Part shown: positions 7,777 through 15,955 of the stretch, one piece after another
Layout: each line of letters starts with the position of its first letter
Numbering within the stretch: position 1 is the stretch's first letter
Assembly (NCBI GenBank): GCA_036377055.1
Contig: DASUZD010000248.1
Span: 1 to 32,545 of the forward strand
Reading direction: 5' to 3'
From: DASUZD01 sp036377055
Lineage (GTDB): Bacteria > Actinomycetota > Thermoleophilia > Gaiellales > Gaiellaceae
DNA: 32,545 nucleotides
The notes under the pieces: generated by a model
The model's database searches: none
The model's input: only the letters and a program-made list of their open reading frames with translations
What the model was told of the DNA's origin: nothing
Program-made: the position numbers and the translations under genes

Positions 7777-8453
7777 ACCGTTTCCTTACTGGTCTTCAGA
7801 AAGGTGACGACCGCGAGAACGCGGCGGTGGTCGTCCTTCGTCTCGGGGAGATGGAGCTTGGCGAGGATGTGCCGGACGTGCTTCTCGACCGTTCCCTCGG
7901 CGAGCCAGAGCTGGCCGGCGATGCCCGCGTTCGAGCGGCCCTCGGCCATCAGCGTTAGCACCTCGCGTTCGCGTGCGGTCAGGGCCGCGAGCGGGTCCTC
8001 GCCCCGGCGAATCTTGACCAGCGTCTGGACGAGCCCTGGATCGACGACCGATCCGCCCGCCGCGATCCGCTTTAGCGACTCGATCAGTTCCTCGACATCC
8101 AGCACGCGACCCTTGAGCAGGTAGCCGATCCGATCGCCGGTCGCGAGGAGCTCCGCTGCCTCCTCGATCTCGACGTGTGCGGAGAGGACGAGGATGCCCG
8201 TCTCGGGAAACTCGTCGCGGATCGTCTGCGCCGCTTGCAGCCCCTCGGTGGTGTGGGTAGGCGGCATCCGAATGTCGACGATCGCGAGCTCGGGCTGGTG
8301 CTCACGCACGAGCTCGAGGAGCTCACTTGCGTTGCCGGCCTGGCCGACGACCTGATAGTCGGATCGCTCGAGGAGGCTCGCGATACCTTCGCGAAGCACG
8401 ACGTCGTCGTCGGCCACGACGACGCGACGACCGGTGGTCGCCTGCGCTCCCAC
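7773..8453 (-). CDS. LuxR/NarL-type response regulator
   Basis: This 226-residue regulator has a receiver domain (D15-D17 pocket, phospho-acceptor D60 in AIVDIRMPP, K114) followed by a LuxR-type helix-turn-helix: LTAREREVLTLMAEGRSNAGIAGQL is followed by EGTVEKHVRHILAKL (about residues 158-200). Such regulators pair with HisKA_3 kinases, so the seven-GAF kinase nearby is the natural candidate although the gene lies on the opposite strand. The GTG start at 8453 faces the plus-strand gene at 8610, leaving about 155 bp for divergent promoters. The 3' end shares the tetranucleotide CTAG with the convergent receiver gene. Confidence 0.92.
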   Translation of the reverse strand: MGAQATTGRRVVVADDDVVLREGIASLLERSDYQVVGQAGNASELLELVREHQPELAIVDIRMPPTHTTEGLQAAQTIRDEFPETGILVLSAHVEIEEAAELLATGDRIGYLLKGRVLDVEELIESLKRIAAGGSVVDPGLVQTLVKIRRGEDPLAALTAREREVLTLMAEGRSNAGIAGQLWLAEGTVEKHVRHILAKLHLPETKDDHRRVLAVVTFLKTSKETV

Positions 8454-8609
8454 GTCGTCCCAACCTTACGCCGTTGCCCGGTAGCGGGTACGAAAAGATC
8501 CCCGCCGACTGGATGCAAAGAGGCGCACTGGTCGGCTATCGAGGCGGGGCCGCTCGCACGCAATCTTCATCCAGCACATTCGCCTCTCCCACACCTCGAA
8601 GGGATCGCG

Positions 8610-8873
8610 ATGTTCGAAGCCATGGAGGACGTTTCGCGGACGGAACTGGCGTGGCGCGAGACGAACGGCATCACGGTGAAACTGCTGTGGAGTCGGGCGA
8701 CGAATCTGGTGACCATCGCGGTGGACGACGCTGAAAACGATGACCACTTCGAGCTCGCCCTCGACGAACACGATCGGGCGCTGGATGTGTTCCATCATCC
8801 GTACGCGCACGCAGCCGCGCGGGGGATCGAGTTCCGCATGGGTCGGCCAGAGCTCCTGCTCGAAGCTGCCTAG
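8610..8873 (+). CDS. Small conserved hypothetical protein (87 aa)
   Basis: The ATG at 8610 follows GAAGGGATCGCG, a fair ribosome site. The product is soluble and acidic, with WRETNGITVKLLWSRATN and a segment HFELALDEHDRALDVFHHPYA. Short proteins of this general form (substrate-like W-x-T-N-G start, beta strands, then an F-x-HP-(Y/F)-A end) recur as unnamed conserved proteins in actinobacteria; I do not know a function. It ends two bases before the ATG of the following kinase, so it is probably translated with the kinase and regulator as a three-gene unit. Confidence 0.75.
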   Translation: MFEAMEDVSRTELAWRETNGITVKLLWSRATNLVTIAVDDAENDDHFELALDEHDRALDVFHHPYAHAAARGIEFRMGRPELLLEAA

Positions 8874-8875
8874 TC

Positions 8876-9814
8876 ATGTCATCCGTCGCAAACCTCATCG
8901 AGTTTCCGGTTCGCCAGGAGTTCGAGGAGCGTGACTCACTCGGGTACGACATGGTTCTGGCGCTCGCGACTGCCGATGACCTCGCGGCCGGGATGGACGC
9001 CGTGGTTGAACGGAGTCGCCGGGCCTCTGGCGCCGCGAGTGTCGAGTGGTGGGCGGAGGACGATGACAACGTCCCTCGGCTGGTGGCCTCGATGGGAACG
9101 CCTCGCGGGGTACGCCACACGCTGACGTTCGAGCGCGCCGGGGTGTTCGTCTTCCACGGCACGTGGGTCGGCGCGCAAATCGAGTCGGCGCTCGCCTCTC
9201 TGGTTCCGATCATCAGGCGGCGCGCGGCCGAAGAGCGCCTGGCGCGCGCGACGGTCGAGCTCGCCCGGCGCAACGAGGCGCTCGAGGATTTCGCGGCGCT
9301 CGTCGCGCACGAGTTGAAGACCCCGCTCGAAACCGCGCTCGTCGCCGACGACCCGTCCGAGTCGGTCGAGGACGCGATCCTTCTCGTCGACGCGTTGCTC
9401 GAGGCGTCGCGGAACGGAGCGGGCGAGGAGACGTTCACCTCCGTGGCGGAGTGCCTCGAGCAGGCGTTCGAGGATCTCCGGGTCGACGTCGAGATCACGG
9501 CTGACCTGGCCACGACGTTGCCGTTGCCCCCTGGCCCGCTCCGTGTGATTCTGCGCAACCTGCTCGCGAACGCCGTCGCTGCCGGCGCCGGGCACGTACA
9601 CGTGACCTCGGTGGGTTCGTCTTTCTCGTGGCGTTTGCTCGTCGACGACGACGGCGTCGGTCTCGCAGAGGTCGATCGCTACGCGGCCGGCAGTGGTCTC
9701 GGCCTGGCACTCTGCCGCCGCATCGCTGCCCGATTCGGCGGCGCAGTGGAGTTGGTTGCGCGGCCCTCCGGAGGCACGCGCGCGACACTCGAGATCACAG
9801 GGGCGCTCGCATGA
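8876..9814 (+). CDS. Compact sensor histidine kinase
   Basis: The 312-residue soluble kinase has an N-terminal region (about 25-115) that looks like a reduced GAF domain, a coiled linker (RRRAAEERLARATVELARRN), an H box VAHELKTPLE with His145, and a HATPase domain with N box RNLLANAV (228-232 region), G1 DDDGVGL (258-263) and G2 GSGLGLAL (272-279). Only about 15 residues lie between the H box and the second dimerisation helix, shorter than usual for HisKA. It has no membrane segment, so it senses a cytoplasmic signal. Start ATG lies 2 bp after the preceding stop, and its own TGA overlaps the next ATG as ATGA, so the kinase and regulator are translationally coupled. Confidence 0.9.
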   Translation: MSSVANLIEFPVRQEFEERDSLGYDMVLALATADDLAAGMDAVVERSRRASGAASVEWWAEDDDNVPRLVASMGTPRGVRHTLTFERAGVFVFHGTWVGAQIESALASLVPIIRRRAAEERLARATVELARRNEALEDFAALVAHELKTPLETALVADDPSESVEDAILLVDALLEASRNGAGEETFTSVAECLEQAFEDLRVDVEITADLATTLPLPPGPLRVILRNLLANAVAAGAGHVHVTSVGSSFSWRLLVDDDGVGLAEVDRYAAGSGLGLALCRRIAARFGGAVELVARPSGGTRATLEITGALA

Positions 9815-10443
9815 TCAGAGTCCTGCTCGTCGACGATCACGAGCTGCTGCGCGCCGGCCTGCGGAGCCGGCTCGAACGCGAGGACGGGATCGCCGTCGTC
9901 GGCGAAGCGGACTCTGCCGAACGGGCAGTCATCGTGGCGCGCACGGTTCAGCCGGATCTGATCCTGCTGGATCTCCTCCTGCCGCGGAAGAACGGCTACG
10001 ACGTGATCCCGGAGCTCGCGGACGTCGCGCCGCACGCGAGAGTCCTCGTCGTGTCGTCGCAGGCAGCGCCGAGCTCGGTTCGCCGGGCGCTTTCCGCCGG
10101 TGCCGCGGGATACCTTCCGAAGCGCTCATCCGACCGGGAGCTCGTGGCTGCGATCCGGCTCGTAGCGGGCGGCGGTGGCTACGTCGAGCCCGGTCTCGGC
10201 GCAAAGCTCGTCACTCCCAACGGCTCGCCGGCACTCGAGCCGCTCTCCGAGCGAGAGCGCGACATCCTGCACTTGCTGGCGCTCGGCTACACGAATCAGG
10301 AGATCGGAAACAGGCTCTTCATCTCTGTTCGGACAGTCGACACACATCGCGCGCACATCATGCGCAAGCTGGAGCTCGAGACGCGTGCCGAGCTCGTGAT
10401 GTTCGCACTCGCAAACGGCGTCATCGGCCCGAACGCCGGCTGA
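9811..10443 (+). CDS. LuxR/NarL-type response regulator
   Basis: The 210-residue protein contains a receiver domain with D8-D9, phospho-acceptor D54 (LILLDLLLP) and K104 (YLPKRSS), and a LuxR-type helix-turn-helix (about 145-195: LSERERDILHLLALGYTNQE, then SVRTVDTHRAHIMRKL). It is the cognate regulator of the kinase that it overlaps by 4 bp. The pairing is notable because the kinase carries a HisKA-like H box, while regulators of this class usually pair with HisKA_3 kinases. A GC-rich hairpin follows the stop directly. Confidence 0.92.
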   Translation: MIRVLLVDDHELLRAGLRSRLEREDGIAVVGEADSAERAVIVARTVQPDLILLDLLLPRKNGYDVIPELADVAPHARVLVVSSQAAPSSVRRALSAGAAGYLPKRSSDRELVAAIRLVAGGGGYVEPGLGAKLVTPNGSPALEPLSERERDILHLLALGYTNQEIGNRLFISVRTVDTHRAHIMRKLELETRAELVMFALANGVIGPNAG

Positions 10444-10445
10444 GA

Positions 10446-10476
10446 CGCTCGGGATCAGCTCTGCCGTCCCCGAGCG
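10446..10476 (+). terminator. GC-rich hairpin after the regulator
   Basis: CGCTCGGG (10446-10453) and CCCGAGCG (10469-10476) form a perfect 8-bp stem with a 15-nt loop, two bases after the TGA of the regulator. There is no U-tract, which is common for hairpin terminators in GC-rich actinobacteria. It lies between convergent genes and could serve both. Confidence 0.45.
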
Positions 10477-10560
10477 CGTACGCCTGCTAGAGCTGCGCAA
10501 GGCTGAGAGGTTCCTTTAGAGTCGGGACGCGACCGACGAGTTCGAGCAACCCCTGTCCCG

Positions 10561-12639
10561 TTAGTGCCAGAGCGCGTCGACCGCGACGGTCACCTGCTCG
10601 TGGATCTCTGGCCCCAGTAGCGCCGGGGGCGATTCGGCGAGGTGCTCGGCATCGCACAGCGTTTGTACTTCGCGAGTCAGGAAGCGCGAGGTCTTGCCGA
10701 AGCCGTTCGCGTCGTCGCCGCCGCGGGGGCGATGGAAGTAGCGGACTGGAACGTATACATGCAGCCCGCGCCGCGCCCGCGTCAGCGCGACGTAGAAGAG
10801 CCGCCGCTCCTCGTCGAGACCCTCGCGGTTCGAGAGGGCCATGTCGGACGGGAGGTTCCCGTCGGAGGCGTGGATCAGGTGAACGACGTCCCACTCGAGC
10901 CCCTTCGCGGAGTGGATCGTGCTGAGGACGAGATAGTCCTCGTCCAGCTTCGGCGGTCCGGCGAAGTCGGCGCTCGACTGCGGCGGGTCGAGCGCGAGCT
11001 CGGCGGCGAACTGCTCGAGGCTGCCTGCCTTGGCGGCGGCGTCGACCAAGAGCGCTAGGTCGTGCAGGCGCGCCTCGGCGTCGGGATAGCGGCGGCGGAT
11101 GAAGGGAGCGAGCGCCTGTAGGAGCAGCTCGGCCTGGGTCGCCGGGGACGCGTTTGTTGCGGCGGCGGCGAGAGGCTCGACCAGTCCGGCGCCAGCGTTG
11201 CGGATCGCGTCGGGCACGACGCCGGCGCTCGCCCACTGCGTCGGCAGCGTCGCGTGCTCGAGCTCGAGCCCGTCGAGGATCCGACGCGCGAGTCGCGGTC
11301 CGACGCCCTCGAGGAGTTGTAGGACGCGAAACCAGCTGACCTGATCGGCGGGGTTGGTGACCAGGCGCAAGAGGGAGAGGAAGTCCTTGACGTGCGCCGC
11401 TTCGAGGTAGCGGATGCCGCCGTACTTGACGTATGGGACCCGCCGCCGGCCGAGCTCGAGCTCCAAGAGGTCCGAGTGGTGGGCGGTGCGCATCAGCACC
11501 GCTTGCTCGCGGAGCGCGAGGCCCCCTTCGTGCTCGGCGAGGATGCGCTCGGCGACCGCCGTTGCCTCCTCGGCCTCGTCGCGGCAGAAGACGAGCTGCG
11601 GTCGCCGGCCGTCGCCGCTCGCGCTCTGCAGCCGCTTCGGATGACTGCGTTCGGCTTGCGCCGCGACGGCGTTGGCCACGTCGAGAATCGGCTGAGTCGA
11701 GCGGTAGTTGCGCTCGAGCGTCGCCGTCGAGGTGTCCGGAAACAGCGTCGGAAAGCCGAGGATGTGTTCAGCGCTAGCGGCGCGGAAGGCGTAGATCGCC
11801 TGCAAGTCGTCGCCGACGACCGTGAGCCCGCCGTTGTCGCGACGAATCGCCCGGACGATCTCGACCTGGAGTGCGTTCACGTCCTGGTACTCGTCGACGA
11901 GCAGGTGGTCGAACATCTCGGCGAGGCGCGCGCCGGCGAGCTCGTGCGTGGCCAGCGCACGCCAGTAGAGCAAGAGGTCGTCGAGGTCGAGCGCCTGCGC
12001 TTCGCGCTTGCGGCGCCCGTAGCGGCTGAAGATCCGGCCGATCTCGTCCGAATAGGGCTCGCACCAGGGGAACTGCTCTGCGAGCACCTCCGAGAGCGGA
12101 CGCTGCGCATTGACTGTGCGCGAATAGATGTCGGCCAAGGTCGCTTTGCGCGGAAACCGCTTGCCCGACTCCGCATAGCCGAGCTCCTCACGGACGAGAT
12201 CAAGCAGGTCGGCGCTGTCGCCGGCGTCGAGCACGCTCAGGCGCGGCGGCAGTCCCAGCGGCTCGGCGTACAGGCGCACCAGCCGCCACGCGACCGCGTG
12301 GAAGGTGCCGCCGACGACCTGGCCGCGGGCGGCGATCCCGGCGCGCTCGAGCAGCGTGCGCGTCCGCGTCAGCATCTCGCGGGCGGCGCGACGCGTGAAC
12401 GTGAGCAGCAAGATCCGCTCCGGGGCAACGCCCTGGGCGATCAGCCACGCGACGCGTGCCGACAGCGTCGCGGTCTTGCCGGTGCCGGCTCCAGCAAGGA
12501 TCAGCAACGGCCGGTCCGGCGGCGCGGTGGCCGCCTCGCGCTGCTGTTCGTTCAGCTCCCCCAGCCAGTGAAGCCCGTGGTCGTTCGCGAACACGTGTTC
12601 GAGGATACGGCACGAGGCGGCCGACCACGCCGGCGACAC
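10561..12639 (-). CDS. UvrD/PcrA-like superfamily 1A DNA helicase
   Basis: The 692-residue protein holds all SF1A motifs in order: Q-motif region LNEQQREAA, Walker A AGAGTGKT (K55), motif Ia LLTFTRRAAREM, Walker B VDEYQD (about 248-253), motif III VVGDDLQAIYAFRAA, motif IV LERNYRST, motif V STIHSAKGLEWDVVHL and motif VI EERRLFYVALTRAR. This is a 3'-5' ATP-dependent DNA translocase of the UvrD/PcrA/Rep group, acting in nucleotide excision repair or replication-fork repair. No HRDC, RecB-nuclease or other added domain is visible, and length is near the usual 650-770. The GTG at 12639 lacks a good ribosome site; GTG at 12594 (VFANDHGL) is an alternative that leaves all motifs intact. Confidence 0.93.
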   Translation of the reverse strand: MSPAWSAASCRILEHVFANDHGLHWLGELNEQQREAATAPPDRPLLILAGAGTGKTATLSARVAWLIAQGVAPERILLLTFTRRAAREMLTRTRTLLERAGIAARGQVVGGTFHAVAWRLVRLYAEPLGLPPRLSVLDAGDSADLLDLVREELGYAESGKRFPRKATLADIYSRTVNAQRPLSEVLAEQFPWCEPYSDEIGRIFSRYGRRKREAQALDLDDLLLYWRALATHELAGARLAEMFDHLLVDEYQDVNALQVEIVRAIRRDNGGLTVVGDDLQAIYAFRAASAEHILGFPTLFPDTSTATLERNYRSTQPILDVANAVAAQAERSHPKRLQSASGDGRRPQLVFCRDEAEEATAVAERILAEHEGGLALREQAVLMRTAHHSDLLELELGRRRVPYVKYGGIRYLEAAHVKDFLSLLRLVTNPADQVSWFRVLQLLEGVGPRLARRILDGLELEHATLPTQWASAGVVPDAIRNAGAGLVEPLAAAATNASPATQAELLLQALAPFIRRRYPDAEARLHDLALLVDAAAKAGSLEQFAAELALDPPQSSADFAGPPKLDEDYLVLSTIHSAKGLEWDVVHLIHASDGNLPSDMALSNREGLDEERRLFYVALTRARRGLHVYVPVRYFHRPRGGDDANGFGKTSRFLTREVQTLCDAEHLAESPPALLGPEIHEQVTVAVDALWH

Positions 12640-12828
12640 CCCAATTCACACTGGTTGGTTGTGATCCAAGAAGTCGGGAGTCATTTTTCCCGCCGGCCTC
12701 GTCGAGGATCGCTGCTCAAATGTGCGACCCGGGTATGAGGTGAGCCGATATCTAGGTGTGGCCAACCGTACCCTCGAGGTCGGGCCACCCCCATTGCCCG
12801 GCCCTGCGCCGTGGGGCAGCCTGAGGCC

Positions 12829-14235
12829 ATGAATCGAGCGTCGATGATCCGTGCCCGTCGAGAGCGGGCGCACGCGGCTGCGCGCGTTGTGGCCTGGGCC
12901 GTCGCGGCTTTGCTGCCGCTCGTCGGCTTGGTCTCGCTTCTGCTTCGGTCTCGCCTCGATCCTCATTTCGAGAACTACAAGGTGCACTTCGTCGTCTTCG
13001 GGGTCGTCGGCGCGGTGGCATTCCTTCTCGGCTACGCGGCCGGGGAGGCGGCCAACCGTCGCGGAGATGCCCGGGTGTTCCTCCTCTCGCTCGCGTTCAT
13101 GGCGACGGGCGGGTTCATGGCTCTCCACGCACTGGGTACGCCGTCGATTCTGTTTTCCGACGGGTACGCCGGCTTCAAGGTCGCGATTCCGGTGGGGCTG
13201 CTCGTGAGCTCCGTATTCGCGGCCGGGTCGGCGTTCGTGGACGTTCGCCCCAGGCTCGGGGCCTGGCTGATCCGACGGCGCTCGCTGCTGCGTGGAGCGG
13301 TGCTCCTCAGCATGGGAGCCTGGTTCGTCTGGACGGTTGCCAAGCTGCCGCTCCTGAGCGGCCCCGGAAGCGAAGCGGCGAAGGGGAGCGTGCTCGCGTT
13401 CATGGCGATCGTGGGCACGCTTGTCTATGCGGTCAGCGCCGCGCGCTACTGGAGCGTCTTCCGCGACCGCCCGAGCCTGCTTCCGATCGCCGTCATCGCC
13501 TGCTTCGTGCTGCTCTCGGAGGCGCTGATCGGAGTTGCTCTGACGGGCGAACGCAAGTGGCACGCGAGCTGGTGGGAGTGGCACGGGCTGATCGTCGCGG
13601 CGTACGTGATCATCGGCCTGGCCGCCCATCGACAGTGGCGCGAGGAGCGCTTCCGGGATCTCTATCTGCCGACGACGCGTGAGCGCCATCAGGAGATCAG
13701 CGTCCTCTTCGCGGATCTGGCCGGCTACACGAGCTTCGCCGAGCGCTCGACGCCCGCCGAGGCTGCGGCAGTGCTCGACGCCCACTGGGGGATGGCCGCG
13801 CCGCTGATCACGCGCCGGTTCGGCGGCGAGCTGGAGAAGTTCATCGGCGACGCGATGATGGCCACGTTCAACCGTCGAGGGGATCAACCCGACCATGCCC
13901 TTCGTGCCGCGCGTGCCGCGCTGGCGCTGCAGCGCGAGGCTGCCCGCCTGGCCGATCAACATCCGGACTGGCCGCGACTCCGAATCGGCGTCAACAGCGG
14001 AGAGGCGATGCTCAGAGAGGTCGGAGGCGAGGGGTACGTCCACTATCCCTTCGTCGGTGACACGATCAACACGGGCTCCCGTCTCGAAGGTCTCGCCCCG
14101 GCAGGAGGAGTGCTCGTTGGAGCCGACACGTACGCACGGCTTCCGGACGGCGCGATCGTCGAGGCGCAGGGCGGATTGCGGGTCAGAGGCAAGGACGATG
14201 CCGTCGGTGCATACGTCCTGCTGGCCGTGCCGTAG
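12829..14235 (+). CDS. Membrane-anchored class III adenylate/guanylate cyclase
   Basis: The 468-residue protein has an N-terminal membrane domain with about eight hydrophobic helices (between residues 20 and 268) and a C-terminal class III cyclase domain (about 288-465). Catalytic residues are complete: metal-binding D296 (LFADLAGYT) and D341 (FIGDAMMA), purine-selecting K337 (ELEKFIGD) and D411 (FVGDTIN), and transition-state N414 and R418 (NTGSRLEG). The Lys/Asp pair predicts ATP as substrate, hence cAMP. The membrane domain resembles no sensor family that I can name with certainty; it carries a Trp/His-rich loop (KWHASWWEWHGL). ATG 12829 was chosen because the preceding in-frame GTG adds only six residues. 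Confidence 0.88.
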   Translation: MNRASMIRARRERAHAAARVVAWAVAALLPLVGLVSLLLRSRLDPHFENYKVHFVVFGVVGAVAFLLGYAAGEAANRRGDARVFLLSLAFMATGGFMALHALGTPSILFSDGYAGFKVAIPVGLLVSSVFAAGSAFVDVRPRLGAWLIRRRSLLRGAVLLSMGAWFVWTVAKLPLLSGPGSEAAKGSVLAFMAIVGTLVYAVSAARYWSVFRDRPSLLPIAVIACFVLLSEALIGVALTGERKWHASWWEWHGLIVAAYVIIGLAAHRQWREERFRDLYLPTTRERHQEISVLFADLAGYTSFAERSTPAEAAAVLDAHWGMAAPLITRRFGGELEKFIGDAMMATFNRRGDQPDHALRAARAALALQREAARLADQHPDWPRLRIGVNSGEAMLREVGGEGYVHYPFVGDTINTGSRLEGLAPAGGVLVGADTYARLPDGAIVEAQGGLRVRGKDDAVGAYVLLAVP

Positions 14236-14264
14236 CCTCGGCGGGCGCGCAGAGCGGCGCACCA

Positions 14265-14355
14265 GGGGTCGATAACGGTCGGGCAGATCGTGGCGGGTGA
14301 GCTCGACGGTGGCGCCGCCGCGCTCGGGCTCGAGCTGGATCTCGACGGTACTTGA
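14265..14355 (-). pseudogene. Remnant of an AHSA1/SRPBCC-type protein
   Basis: On the minus strand this stretch reads SSTVEIQLEPERGGATVELT followed by RHDLPD. That is the typical penultimate strand pair of the AHSA1 (Aha1-like, SRPBCC fold) family, where one expects S(T/R)VEIEL.P.G.GT.L.LTH.GLPD. The following conserved His-x-x-Gly-Trp helix is absent, and no start or N-terminal domain is present, so only a fragment survives. The rest of the 14236-14454 gap shows nothing I can support. Confidence 0.4.
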
Positions 14356-14454
14356 CCTGCGTCTTGCGGCGTGAGAGATTGCGTCTGCCAAGTCCCTGCG
14401 GGCCCTCGGGTTCGTGGGGACTAGGCATTTGAGGGCCGCGATTGGGCGCCGAGA

Positions 14455-14940
14455 CTATTGGTTGCCGTCGCGGAGGGCGGAGTGGACGTCGGTCGGGAGG
14501 CCTAGGCCCGTGGCGATCCGGTTCAGGAGCGCGAGGAGTTCCGCACGCTCCGTCTCGGTGAGCACGTCGCTGATCGCTCGTTCGTGTCCGAGGACGAGGT
14601 TGAACGCGTCCTCGAGCATCGTCTGCCCGCGGTCCGTGACGTAGAGCGCTCGCACGCGCCGGTCGCTGGGGTCTGGCCGGCGCTCGATCAGCCCGCGCGA
14701 CTCGAGCTCGTCCACGATCGCGACCATCCGGCTCGGCGGGATGCGCAGCCGTTCGGCGAGCGCCTGCTGCGACTGTCCGTCGTTCGCTTTGACGGCGCGC
14801 AGCACGGCGAACTCGCGGGGATGGAGCTCGAGCGGCTGCAATGCGTGGATGAAGCGTCGCGAGACTGCGTGGCCGAGCGTCGAGAGCATGAAGCCGATGC
14901 TGTCGGCGGCGGAGGTCGCCTTGCGCGTCGCCATGCCCAT
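14455..14940 (-). CDS. MarR-family transcriptional regulator
   Basis: The 161-residue protein has the MarR winged helix: HPREFAVLRAVKANDGQSQQ, a recognition helix near SRMVAIVDELESRGLIER, and the wing RPDPSDRRVRALYVTDRG (about 87-104), between N- and C-terminal dimerisation helices. It diverges from a DrrAB-like exporter across 67 bp, the classic layout for a MarR repressor that controls itself and a neighbouring efflux pump, with release by a phenolic or drug-like ligand. A 26-bp palindrome in the gap is the likely operator. The ATG at 14940 was chosen; a second ATG two codons later is possible. Confidence 0.92.
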   Translation of the reverse strand: MGMATRKATSAADSIGFMLSTLGHAVSRRFIHALQPLELHPREFAVLRAVKANDGQSQQALAERLRIPPSRMVAIVDELESRGLIERRPDPSDRRVRALYVTDRGQTMLEDAFNLVLGHERAISDVLTETERAELLALLNRIATGLGLPTDVHSALRDGNQ

Positions 14941-14953
14941 ATGCTACACATCT

Positions 14954-14979
14954 GTAATCATTCTGGTATGAACGATTAC
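14954..14979. promoter_or_regulatory. Probable MarR operator palindrome
   Basis: GTAATCATTC (14954-14963) and GAACGATTAC (14970-14979) are inverted arms matching at 9 of 10 positions, with the 6-nt centre TGGTAT. The site is AT-rich in an otherwise GC-rich region, and sits 13 bp from the MarR start and 28 bp from the exporter start. Size and symmetry fit a dimeric MarR site that would cover both promoters. Confidence 0.75.
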
Positions 14980-15007
14980 GACCGCAATGACCACCGGAGG
15001 GCTTTGA

Positions 15008-15955
15008 ATGAGTGACGCTGCGATCCGAGTCGAAGGCCTGACGAAGCGATTCGGCGCCGTGACGGCGCTCGACGGGATCGACCTCGAGGTTCCTGCCCGT
15101 ACCGTCTTCGGGCTGCTCGGGCCCAACGGCGCGGGTAAGACGACCGCGATTCGTGTGCTGTCGACGATCCTCCCGCCGGATGCGGGGCGGGCCGAGGTTC
15201 TCGGCCTGGACGTCGTCCGGGAGGCGAAGGAGGTCCGGCGCCAGATCGGGCTTGCTGGCCAGTACGCGACCGTCGACCCGAACCTGACCGGGCGCGAAAA
15301 CTTGCGCCTGATCGGACGGCTCGTGCACCTGCCGCGGCAAGAGATCGCGCGTCGCACGGACGCGTTGCTCGAGCGGTTCGAGCTCACCGGAGCTGCCAAT
15401 CGGCCCGTGCGAACGTATTCCGGCGGGATGCGCCGCCGCGTCGATCTCGCCGCCGCGCTCGTCAACCGGCCGCCCGTCCTGTTTCTCGACGAGCCGACGA
15501 CGGGCCTCGATCCCTACAGCCGCAACGAGGTCTGGGAGATGATCGGCGAGCTCGTCCACGACGGAACGACCGTCGTCTTGACGACGCAGTACCTCGAGGA
15601 GGCCGATCGGCTCGCGTCGCGCGTCGCCGTCGTCGACCAGGGCCACGTGATCGCCGACGACACGCCGGCGCAGCTCAAGGCGCGACTCGGCAGCACCGTG
15701 ATCGAGATCGGCCTCGCCGACGCGCCAACCGCCGAACGGGCGCGCCACGTGCTCGCCCGCGCCGGTGCTCCTTCGCCCGAGCTCGAGGACTCGATCGTGC
15801 GACTGACGACGCACGAGGGCGCCCGTCTGCTCGTCGATGCGCTGCGCGCGCTCGACGGCGAAGGGATCGTCCCGGCCACGCTGACGGTTCGCGAGCCGAG
15901 CCTCGACGACGTGTTTCTCGCCTTGACCGGCCACCACGCTGAGGAGGCGGCATGA
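15008..15955 (+). CDS. ABC transporter ATP-binding protein (DrrA-like)
   Basis: The 315-residue ATPase contains Walker A GPNGAGKT (38-45), Q-loop AGQYATVD (Q85), signature YSGGM (137-141), Walker B VLFLDE (157-162) and a C-terminal accessory domain typical of DrrA-type exporters. The usual switch His is Gln (LTTQYLEEAD, Q194), which is normal for the DrrA group. With the overlapping permease it forms an exporter for drugs, lipids or polyketide-like molecules. The ATG at 15008 is preceded by CCGGAGGGC. Its divergent MarR neighbour suggests induction by a small molecule. Confidence 0.93.
   Translation: MSDAAIRVEGLTKRFGAVTALDGIDLEVPARTVFGLLGPNGAGKTTAIRVLSTILPPDAGRAEVLGLDVVREAKEVRRQIGLAGQYATVDPNLTGRENLRLIGRLVHLPRQEIARRTDALLERFELTGAANRPVRTYSGGMRRRVDLAAALVNRPPVLFLDEPTTGLDPYSRNEVWEMIGELVHDGTTVVLTTQYLEEADRLASRVAVVDQGHVIADDTPAQLKARLGSTVIEIGLADAPTAERARHVLARAGAPSPELEDSIVRLTTHEGARLLVDALRALDGEGIVPATLTVREPSLDDVFLALTGHHAEEAA

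Noticed and set aside
12727..12734. GGGTAT upstream of the cyclase as a stress sigma promoter
   Set aside because: No GTTT-like -35 at the right distance; six-base matches are expected by chance in this composition.
11392..12738. A long plus-strand frame opposite the helicase
   Set aside because: All SF1 helicase motifs are on the minus strand; the plus frame has no domain.
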